A DNA stretch of 7,694 nt, from positions 1 to 7,694 of the forward strand of contig VFFY01000130.1 in the NCBI GenBank assembly GCA_009392675.1, given 5' to 3'. Positions 1 through 5,349 of the stretch are shown here, piece by piece. A model generated the notes under the pieces. It saw only the letters and a program-made list of their open reading frames with translations. It did not search any database and had not been told where the DNA came from. This DNA comes from SAR202 cluster bacterium. GTDB lineage: Bacteria > Chloroflexota > Dehalococcoidia > Lucifugimonadales > UBA826. Position numbers and translations under genes: made by a program. Positions within the stretch are counted from its first letter, which is position 1. Every line of letters begins with the position of its first letter.

Positions 1-485
1 AAACTAGCATCAGCGCCTATTAACTTCGCACTCCTAAGCGTGGCCATAGTTAGGTCCGCTTTCCGAATTATAGCGCCAGATAAATCAGCTCCTCTTAAAT
101 TAGCGCTAACAAGGGATGAATCACAAAGATTCACACCTCCTGTCATAAAGGCACCACTCATATTGGAACCCGTCAAATCACAGTGAGATAAATCCGAAGC
201 ATACAAACGAGCTTCCATCAGATAGGTATCACTGAGATCTGATCCACTCAAATCAGAGTCCCTGAGATTGGCCTCAGCGAGAATACCTTCTGAAGATTTC
301 ATATTTGACAGATTAGATCCACTTAAATTGGCGCCTCTAAAATTGATACCTCGAATATCCGCTCCAGACAAATCAACACCGCTTAACACAGATCTATATA
401 AGTTCAATCCAGTCAAATCTTTTCCAGCGAGACTCCCACCTTCAGAGAAAATCTCTAATACTTCTTTTTCGGTAAGGGCAGACAC
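1..485 (-). CDS. Pentapeptide-repeat protein, partial (C-terminus off the left edge)
   Basis: The minus strand is open from about position 550 to the window edge. After a short N-terminal segment (ALTEKEVLEIF) it becomes a run of A(D/N)LxG-type five-residue units such as DLSGA, NLRGA, DLTGS and NLSGS. These form the right-handed quadrilateral beta-helix of the pentapeptide-repeat family. About 161 codons are visible and the repeats are still running at the edge. One stretch near positions 300-262 departs from the repeat and may be a loop. I chose the GTG at 485-483 because it gives a compact start (MSALTEKEVLEIF) like other family members. A TTG at 530 is the alternative, and neither has a strong ribosome binding site. 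No signal peptide or membrane segment is visible. The family includes gyrase-protecting proteins, but most members have no known function and nothing here points to one. The gene diverges from the 97-residue gene at 615. Confidence 0.85.
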   Translation of the reverse strand, partial: MSALTEKEVLEIFSEGGSLAGKDLTGLNLYRSVLSGVDLSGADIRGINFRGANLSGSNLSNMKSSEGILAEANLRDSDLSGSDLSDTYLMEARLYASDLSHCDLTGSNMSGAFMTGGVNLCDSSLVSANLRGADLSGAIIRKADLTMATLRSAKLIGADAS

Positions 486-614
486 TATGAGTATGTACCT
501 GTTTTCTTCTAAATATATAGCTGTTCGCAAATGATAATTCAATTTACTAAAAACTTATAATAGGCTACACATAATGTCCGAAAATACTGATGAGACAAAA
601 ATTAGGGAGCAAAT
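486..614. promoter_or_regulatory. Divergent intergenic region
   Basis: This 129-base AT-rich gap separates the pentapeptide-repeat gene (leftward) from the 97-residue gene (rightward), so it should hold the promoters of both. The clearest element is a TATAAT hexamer for the plus strand at 556-561. The same AT-rich block offers only weak boxes for the minus strand (TATTAT at 562-557). No operator-like palindrome was noticed. Confidence 0.5.
556..561 (+). promoter_or_regulatory. Candidate -10 box (TATAAT)
   Basis: The hexamer matches the sigma-70 consensus exactly and lies 53 bases before the ATG at 615, which would leave a leader of roughly 45 bases. No good -35 box is found 16-18 bases upstream (GATAAT sits at the ideal place). 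The promoter is therefore weak, activator-dependent or a chance match in AT-rich DNA. It would drive the 97-residue/GMC/subunit 3 unit. Confidence 0.4.
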
Positions 615-618
615 ATGA
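574..618 (+). other. Possible 14-codon leader ORF overlapping the next start
   Basis: A short frame starting at ATG 574 reads MSENTDETKIREQI and ends at TGA 616-618, inside the ATGATG that begins the 97-residue gene. The overlap would allow translational coupling. It has no convincing ribosome binding site and could arise by chance, so it is offered only as a candidate. Confidence 0.15.
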
Positions 619-908
619 TGATCGTACAAAGAACATACACACCAAAACCCGGAGGGGGAGGTTTGGTTGAACTTCTAAAAGCCGTAAGTCAAAAGACTAT
701 GGAAATCGGGTTGCCAGAAGTAAAAGTTTACCGAAAATTTTTGGGATTACATGGGATTATTGTGACCACACAAGAATGGGAATCTATTGAGGTTTACAAT
801 AATTCCAGAAATATGGTCAGACAAACTACCGAGATAACTTCCATCTTTAACCAAATATACCCATTTTTAGATTCAACACATGTCACTGAGATATTAGAAT
901 CCGTGTGA
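615..908 (+). CDS. Small NIPSNAP-like / dimeric alpha-beta barrel protein
   Basis: The 97-residue soluble protein has the order strand (2-9, MIVQRTYT), turn KPGGGG (11-16), helix (17-30), two strands (36-43 and 46-55, the second ending in an EWES segment) and a C-terminal helix. This is the ferredoxin-like pattern of the dimeric alpha/beta-barrel superfamily, which includes NIPSNAP and ABM-type proteins. Such proteins may be small monooxygenases, isomerases or binding proteins, and no catalytic residues can be assigned here. AGGGAG at 604-609 is the ribosome binding site. Two consecutive ATGs (615 and 618) follow it, and either could be used. A 46-base gap separates it from the GMC gene, so co-transcription is likely and it may assist that enzyme. 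The family call rests on fold pattern and motif resemblance, not a search. Confidence 0.7.
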   Translation: MMIVQRTYTPKPGGGGLVELLKAVSQKTMEIGLPEVKVYRKFLGLHGIIVTTQEWESIEVYNNSRNMVRQTTEITSIFNQIYPFLDSTHVTEILESV

Positions 909-941
909 TTAAGTTTCCTCAAATAGACGCACAGTGGTCCG

Positions 942-947
942 AAGGAG
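942..947 (+). promoter_or_regulatory. Ribosome binding site deciding the TTG start at 955
   Basis: AAGGAG lies seven bases before the TTG at 955. It supports that TTG as the start, placing MNIDNKK ahead of the FAD-binding strand, as expected for a cytoplasmic GMC enzyme. Confidence 0.75.
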
Positions 948-954
948 AGTTTAA

Positions 955-2562
955 TTGAACATTGATAATAAGAAGGTAGACGTATTGGTGATTGGTGCAG
1001 GGGCCTCGGGAGCGGCCTTTACCTGGAAGCTAGCCAAATCGGGAATGAAAGTGATGTGTCTAGAACAAGGGGACTGGATAAACCCCTCAACTGACTATTC
1101 AACATCCAGTGCCGGTTGGGAAATACACAGGCAAACGGACTTTAACCCGAATCCCAATATTAGATCGTTGGATGTAGACTACCCAATCAATGATATTGGA
1201 AGCCCAATAGCCCCTCTAATGTACAACGCTGTCGGAGGTAGTACTATCCACTGGTCTGCCCACTTTCCTAGATTAAAACCATCTGATTTCCGAGTTAAAA
1301 CATTGGATAATGTTGCGGACGATTGGCCGTTATCATATTTTGATCTTGAACCGTACTTTGATTTGAATGACAAAATAATGGGGGTTGCGGGACTCAATGG
1401 AGATACTGCCTATCCTCCAAAATCGCCTCGACAAACACCTCCAGTGGGCTTAGGAAAATTGGGTGACAAAATCGTTTCAGGATTCGACGAATTGGGTTGG
1501 CATTGGTGGCCTTCGGATTCAGCAATAAATACGGTCGAATATGACGGTCGACCCGGTTGCAACAACTGCGGACCTTGTGATCTCGGATGTTCGATAAAAG
1601 CTAAATCGAGTACAGATGTTACCTACTGGCCTAAAGCATTGGAACTGGGCGCCGAACTGATTACCAATGCCCGTGTAAGAGAGATTACTGTTGATCAATC
1701 TGGAAAGGCAAAAAGTGCCATATATTATGATTCTAAGGGTGAAGTAAAAGAACAATATGCTTCAATCATAGTACTGGCCTCAAATGGTGTTGGAACACCT
1801 AGGATCCTATTAAATTCAACATCATCTAAATTTCCTGAGGGTTTGGCCAATTCAAGCGGTCTGGTAGGAAAGAACTTGATGTTTCATCCTTATTCGATAG
1901 TAACCGGCCTATTTGATGAGGATTTGGAGGGACATAAAGGACCAACCCCCTTGAATATAATCTGTTCCGAGTTCTACGAAACAGATCCTAGCCGAGATTT
2001 CGTGAGGGGATATACCTATCAAGTGGTTCGTTCGTTAGCTCCTTTGGCAACAGCTCTTAGTGGTCACATCCCGTGGGGTGAAAATCACCATGCAACTTTC
2101 AAGAAGAGGTTCAATCGAACTATAACATTTGCCGTAATAGGCGAAGATTTGCCGGAAATTCATAATAAAGTCACGATAGACCCAAAACTTACAGATTCTT
2201 TTGGTATACCATCCCCTAAAATTGAGTATGAGCTGAGTGAGAACAGTCGCAAAATGCTGGATCACGGCATCGGAACAGCTACTCAAGTCATGAAGACGGC
2301 AGGTGCGATAGAAATCACCCATGATCCTCTAAAACGAGAGGCCGGATGGCATCTAATGGGAACAGCCAAAATGGGAGCAAACAAGGATGAATCTGTAGTA
2401 AACAAGTATGGCCAAGCTCACGATGTAGATAACTTATTTATTATCGATGGAAGTATATTTGTTACCGCCGGAGCAGTTAATCCAACCTCCACTATCCAAG
2501 CCCTAGCACTATACATTGCAGAACATATCGTATCCAAATCTAGAGAATTCTTAGGCAAATAG
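955..2562 (+). CDS. GMC-family FAD dehydrogenase with a four-cysteine motif
   Basis: This 535-residue protein has the usual GMC flavoprotein length and starts at TTG. Landmarks in order: dinucleotide-binding VIGAGASGAA (12-21) with acidic E37; the FAD loop AVGGSTIHW (92-100); C202-x2-C205-x2-C208-x3-C212; a second FAD-contact segment ASNGVGTPRILL (275-286); and the C-terminal active site, H466 in HLMGTAKMG and N509 in NPTSTIQALA. H466/N509 correspond to the His/Asn pair of choline oxidase-like GMC enzymes. H99 has the GG-xxx-H spacing of the covalent FAD histidine in pyranose oxidase and choline oxidase, so covalent FAD is plausible. Family members oxidise alcohols or sugars. Pairing with a subunit 3-like gene 24 bases downstream points to a dehydrogenase of the gluconate 2-dehydrogenase type rather than an oxidase. 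The cysteines may bind an Fe-S cluster. No signal peptide is seen. The substrate is unknown. Confidence 0.92.
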   Translation: MNIDNKKVDVLVIGAGASGAAFTWKLAKSGMKVMCLEQGDWINPSTDYSTSSAGWEIHRQTDFNPNPNIRSLDVDYPINDIGSPIAPLMYNAVGGSTIHWSAHFPRLKPSDFRVKTLDNVADDWPLSYFDLEPYFDLNDKIMGVAGLNGDTAYPPKSPRQTPPVGLGKLGDKIVSGFDELGWHWWPSDSAINTVEYDGRPGCNNCGPCDLGCSIKAKSSTDVTYWPKALELGAELITNARVREITVDQSGKAKSAIYYDSKGEVKEQYASIIVLASNGVGTPRILLNSTSSKFPEGLANSSGLVGKNLMFHPYSIVTGLFDEDLEGHKGPTPLNIICSEFYETDPSRDFVRGYTYQVVRSLAPLATALSGHIPWGENHHATFKKRFNRTITFAVIGEDLPEIHNKVTIDPKLTDSFGIPSPKIEYELSENSRKMLDHGIGTATQVMKTAGAIEITHDPLKREAGWHLMGTAKMGANKDESVVNKYGQAHDVDNLFIIDGSIFVTAGAVNPTSTIQALALYIAEHIVSKSREFLGK

Positions 2563-2586
2563 CAAAAATTTAAGGGAACCCGCCTT

Positions 2587-3018
2587 ATGAAAACACTATC
2601 CAAAAACAATGCCGATATTTTAGGTGAAATGGTAGATTTGCTTATACCGGCAAATAAGAATTTACCTGCACCTTCCAAAATTAACGTTGTGGAACACATA
2701 GACGATGCCCTTTCAAATACCCCTAAAATGAAGCGGATTTTTGTCGAGGGCCTTGCTGATATCAACAATAAAGAATTTTTGTCATTACCAAAAATGGAAC
2801 AAATTGCCTTGTTGACGAAATATGAATCGTCCAACGGGACTTTTTTTTCACTACTTCTGCGTCATACCTACAATGCATATTACACAAACCCGATAGTTGT
2901 CGCCGGAATCGGCATGACGGGAAGACCACCTCAACCCCTGGGTTATACCTTGGAAAAAGGCAACCTTACATTATTGGATAAAGTGATAAAGAAAGGGCAA
3001 ATTTGGAGAAACCCGTAG
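2587..3018 (+). CDS. Gluconate 2-dehydrogenase subunit 3-like protein
   Basis: The 143-residue protein resembles the gluconate 2-dehydrogenase subunit 3 (gamma) family. It has an N-terminal LIPANKNLPAPS segment (19-30), a helical middle, and the diagnostic FFSLLLRHTYNAYYTNP stretch (86-102) followed by GMTGRPPQPLGY (109-120). In characterised membrane dehydrogenases this subunit binds the GMC flavoprotein and often carries the Tat signal that exports the pair. Here the chain starts directly with the mature-like helix and has no twin-arginine or hydrophobic leader, so the complex is probably cytoplasmic. AAGGGAA ending nine bases before ATG 2587 is the likely ribosome binding site. A run of eight T (2841-2848) encodes part of the conserved FF and the frame is intact. 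No cytochrome c gene follows, unlike the classical three-subunit enzyme. Its stop lies ten bases from the convergent sulfatase stop. Confidence 0.8.
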   Translation: MKTLSKNNADILGEMVDLLIPANKNLPAPSKINVVEHIDDALSNTPKMKRIFVEGLADINNKEFLSLPKMEQIALLTKYESSNGTFFSLLLRHTYNAYYTNPIVVAGIGMTGRPPQPLGYTLEKGNLTLLDKVIKKGQIWRNP

Positions 3019-3028
3019 TTCTATGTGT

Positions 3029-4465
3029 TTAAAATCCTTCCCAAAATTTGGCAAAAGGATCCAAATGGTCTCCGAACTCTTGACGGGCCTGAAACATTTT
3101 ATTTCTCATTACATCAATATTTTCACGGCAACTCGGTTGGTCAGATAAATCATTCAACTCATTGGGATCAGTTGCCAGGTTGAATAATTGGGTCGACCGA
3201 ACTCCTCTTACGTTATATTCAATCAATTTCCAACCCTGGTTTATCACCGCTCTCTGAATATCCTTATAAGCATAATATAAGTAATCACGAGGGCCCATCT
3301 CATTTTCTTTTATAGCGCTAGTCATGCTTTTGCCCAGAACGCTTTCAGGAATATCAATGTTGATCATGTCACATATAGTTGGGTATATATCCGCTGTATA
3401 AACCAAGGACTCTCGAACTGTGTTACGGGGTATTCCTGGACCACAAAAAATCATTGGTATATGCACACTGTGATCATATAAATTTTGTTTCCCAAAAAGA
3501 CCATGTCTTCCTAGAGCAATTCCATTGTCCCCCGCAAAAACTATGATGGTTTTATCAATCTGATCCGATGTTTTTAATGCGTCCAAAATAACTCCTACCT
3601 GTGAGTCAAGATGAGACACCATGGCATAATATTCAGCGATGTGGCATTTTACTTCAAATTTCTCTCTAGGAATTGCTACCAAAAGTTCATCCCTAGAATC
3701 AAGTTCCCCATTGTCAAAAGGGTGCTGACTCATAAAATTCTCCTCGATTCCTATTTTCTCAGGAGGATACATATCGTAAAACTCCTGGGGAGTAGTTCGG
3801 GGATCGTGTGGTGCCATAAAAGCTGTATAGCAAAAGAAAGGATCTTCCTCGTCGTAACTTAAAATGAAGTCTGCGGCCTGACTTGCAAATAAGTCACTAG
3901 AATGTTCTCCGGCATGGACATGATCAGCAATCTTCTCTTCCATCAAAGCAGGAACTCTATAGGATTGGACCCTCGCCTCATAGGTTTCAACAGGTTCATA
4001 CTGGTGTACCGGAATCATGTCTTTAGATACACGTCCAGGATATGTTCCTGATGGATCATAAGAATGGACTGGTACCATCCAGTGATCGTATCCACCTCCA
4101 AAATAAATGTCGGCTCCATCTTGAAAGCTACGTGTATATGATTCTGTCCCATTATGCCATTTACCAGTCCCCCAACAATGGTATCCAGCTTTACCTAAAG
4201 TCTCTCCCAGCATAATGTGATCCTCTGGTATATGCTTTCCGGAATCTTCAAGGTGGAATAGTGTGCGCCCAGTCATCAACATAGCCCTACTCGGCATACA
4301 AACCGCTGTGTCAGTACCTCCCATAATGTAGGCATTGATAAGCGAGGTACCGTTTTCTACAAGCCAGTCAATATTAGGGGTCGAGATATTTATATTACCA
4401 AGAGCGTGAATAGTATCGAACCTTTGGTCGTCAGTAAAAATTACTAAAATGTTTGGCTTTGACAT
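3029..4465 (-). CDS. Type I (formylglycine-dependent) sulfatase
   Basis: This 478-residue protein hydrolyses a sulfate ester. All residues expected from arylsulfatase A are present: D12 and D13 (IFTDDQ), C56 in CMPSR (the Cys converted to formylglycine), R60, K102 and H104 (GKWH), H220 (APHDP), D313 and N314 (GDNG), and K326 (FGKQNLYD), which form the Ca2+ and sulfate site. Activation needs a formylglycine-generating enzyme or anSME encoded elsewhere. No N-terminal signal peptide is visible: PNILVIF is the first core strand, so cytoplasmic action is likely. Residues 129-148 and 149-168 form an imperfect tandem repeat (PVHSYDP / PVHQYEP). The ATG overlaps the crotonase stop (TAATG), with GGGA seven bases upstream of its last base, so the two are co-translated. 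The substrate cannot be read; the lack of a leader fits a small imported sulfate ester better than a polysaccharide. Confidence 0.93.
   Translation of the reverse strand: MSKPNILVIFTDDQRFDTIHALGNINISTPNIDWLVENGTSLINAYIMGGTDTAVCMPSRAMLMTGRTLFHLEDSGKHIPEDHIMLGETLGKAGYHCWGTGKWHNGTESYTRSFQDGADIYFGGGYDHWMVPVHSYDPSGTYPGRVSKDMIPVHQYEPVETYEARVQSYRVPALMEEKIADHVHAGEHSSDLFASQAADFILSYDEEDPFFCYTAFMAPHDPRTTPQEFYDMYPPEKIGIEENFMSQHPFDNGELDSRDELLVAIPREKFEVKCHIAEYYAMVSHLDSQVGVILDALKTSDQIDKTIIVFAGDNGIALGRHGLFGKQNLYDHSVHIPMIFCGPGIPRNTVRESLVYTADIYPTICDMINIDIPESVLGKSMTSAIKENEMGPRDYLYYAYKDIQRAVINQGWKLIEYNVRGVRSTQLFNLATDPNELNDLSDQPSCRENIDVMRNKMFQARQEFGDHLDPFAKFWEGF
3034..3060 (-). terminator. Weak hairpin between the convergent units
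   Basis: ATCCTT (3034-3039) can pair with AAGGAT (3055-3060), and inside it CCAA pairs with TTGG around a three-base loop. On the minus strand the stem is followed by TTTTAA, so it could help end the sulfatase transcript. It lies within the last sulfatase codons, has an internal mismatch and only a short T run, so it is a weak candidate. Nothing better is seen in the ten bases between the stops. Confidence 0.2.
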
Positions 4466-5265
4466 TATTTCCCAATGTAGTTTGGTTTTCTTTTTTCCAG
4501 AAAAGCCCTTACAGCTTCCTTTTGGTCCTCAGTGTCGTAAAGCATTTCCCCTGCCGAATCCTCGTCAGAAACTATATCGTTCCAATCATGCATCCTAACC
4601 CGAAGTAGTTGTTTAGTTTGTCTAACCGCCAAAGGTGGATTTCCTGCAATCTCAATCGCTAATCTCATACATTCATCCAGTAAATCTGAGGGAGCAACAA
4701 CATCATTCACTAGGCCTTTTGACAATGCCCATTCAGCATCGTATATCTTCCCGGTCAATGACATTTCTGCAGCAACACCATGGCCAGCTATAGCCTTGAT
4801 GGTAGCAGAGGCTGCAGTATCTGGAACTAGTCCACGTTTCACAAAAATTGCTGAAAATCTTGATTTCTCAGTAGCGATCCTAATATCACTGGCAAGAGCA
4901 ATAGATAATCCAGCTCCCACTGCCGCCCCGTTTACAGCAGCGATCACTGGTTGCGGTAAATTACGAATAGCTGGAGCCAATTCCTGTATCCTTCGACGTC
5001 CTGGAGTAGATTTATCTATACTTCTTCTGTTTTCTGATCCTGAGGAGCCCATTCTAGACAAATCAGCACCGGAGCAAAACGCTCTACCATTTCCCGTAAT
5101 GACTAACACACGAATTTCAGGAAATAGTCCTGGTAATTCATCCAAAATCTCATGGAATTCCAAAGTTAGTTCACGGTTTAACGCATTCATGACCTCAGGC
5201 CTGTCGAGGGTTAAGAATCCGATATGATCATTTACGCTAAACGATAGGTTTTTATAATTCTTCAT
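4465..5265 (-). CDS. Crotonase-fold enoyl-CoA hydratase/isomerase
   Basis: The 266-residue protein is a full-length crotonase-superfamily member acting on acyl-CoA thioesters in the cytoplasm. The oxyanion-hole segments are GRAFCSGADL (60-69) and NGAAVGAGLSIALASD (112-127). LTGKIYDAEWALSKGLVN (170-187) is the usual trimer-side helix region. By pairwise reading against rat enoyl-CoA hydratase, Glu144 is replaced by Phe141 while Glu164 is matched by E167. GLVPD places D149 where PaaG-type isomerases have their catalytic Asp. An isomerase or another crotonase reaction is therefore as likely as simple hydration. I chose ATG 5265 over an in-frame GTG at 5286 because AAAGGAAAG sits just upstream of the ATG. 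The stop overlaps the sulfatase start, and an 84-base gap with a palindrome separates it from the FAD subunit gene. Confidence 0.88.
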   Translation of the reverse strand: MKNYKNLSFSVNDHIGFLTLDRPEVMNALNRELTLEFHEILDELPGLFPEIRVLVITGNGRAFCSGADLSRMGSSGSENRRSIDKSTPGRRRIQELAPAIRNLPQPVIAAVNGAAVGAGLSIALASDIRIATEKSRFSAIFVKRGLVPDTAASATIKAIAGHGVAAEMSLTGKIYDAEWALSKGLVNDVVAPSDLLDECMRLAIEIAGNPPLAVRQTKQLLRVRMHDWNDIVSDEDSAGEMLYDTEDQKEAVRAFLEKRKPNYIGK

Positions 5266-5269
5266 TTTA

Positions 5270-5278
5270 CTTTCCTTT
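5270..5278 (-). promoter_or_regulatory. Ribosome binding site deciding the ATG start at 5265
   Basis: On the minus strand AAAGGAAAG places its AGGA core seven bases before ATG 5265. The longer GTG start at 5286 would put this purine-rich site inside the coding sequence and add seven residues outside the crotonase fold. Confidence 0.7.
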
Positions 5279-5302
5279 GGCTGCACAATGGTGTTGACCA
5301 GG

Positions 5303-5335
5303 ACTATAAAAAGTACCCAACTAGATTGAAGTCAA
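5303..5335 (-). promoter_or_regulatory. Candidate internal promoter for crotonase and sulfatase genes
   Basis: Reading the minus strand, TTGACT (5335-5330) is a good -35 box. It is followed after 18 bases by TTTTAT (5311-5306), or after 21 bases by the better hexamer TATAGT (5308-5303). The -35 box lies inside the palindrome at 5329-5347, the layout expected for a repressed or activated promoter. The spacing compromise keeps confidence low. Confidence 0.3.
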
Positions 5336-5347
5336 TGATATTGACTT
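5329..5347. repeat. Perfect 8+8 inverted repeat (possible operator or hairpin)
   Basis: AAGTCAAT (5329-5336) and ATTGACTT (5340-5347) are exact reverse complements around a GAT spacer. The repeat starts two bases past the FAD subunit stop codon and overlaps a -35-like TTGACT facing the crotonase gene. As DNA it resembles a dimeric regulator site. As RNA it would be an AT-rich hairpin without a following T run, so it is unlikely to be a strong terminator. Confidence 0.55.
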
Positions 5348-5349
5348 AC

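Noticed and set aside
1..420. Short repeated DNA units resembling a repeat array
   Set aside because: The periodicity is 15 bases and comes from coding of pentapeptide repeats; there are no conserved repeats with unique spacers, so it is not CRISPR.
268..534. Plus-strand open frame of 88 codons
   Set aside because: It is the antisense shadow of the pentapeptide-repeat gene: its regular Pro/Leu/Ser pattern mirrors the repeats, and it has no ribosome binding site.
2418..2834. Minus-strand frame of 138 codons
   Set aside because: It is antisense to the end of the GMC gene and the subunit 3 gene, both of which carry clear family motifs.
2841..2848. Run of eight T as a terminator or frameshift site
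   Set aside because: It lies within the conserved FF motif of the subunit 3 gene, the frame continues normally on both sides, and no stem precedes it.
4796..5227. Plus-strand frame of 143 codons
   Set aside because: It lies opposite the well-supported crotonase gene and its translation resembles no family.
5266..5286. Longer GTG start for the crotonase
   Set aside because: The extra seven codons contain the purine-rich ribosome binding site of the ATG at 5265 and add nothing to the crotonase fold.
5289..5300. TGGT/ACCA inverted repeat near the crotonase start
   Set aside because: Only four base pairs, expected by chance.
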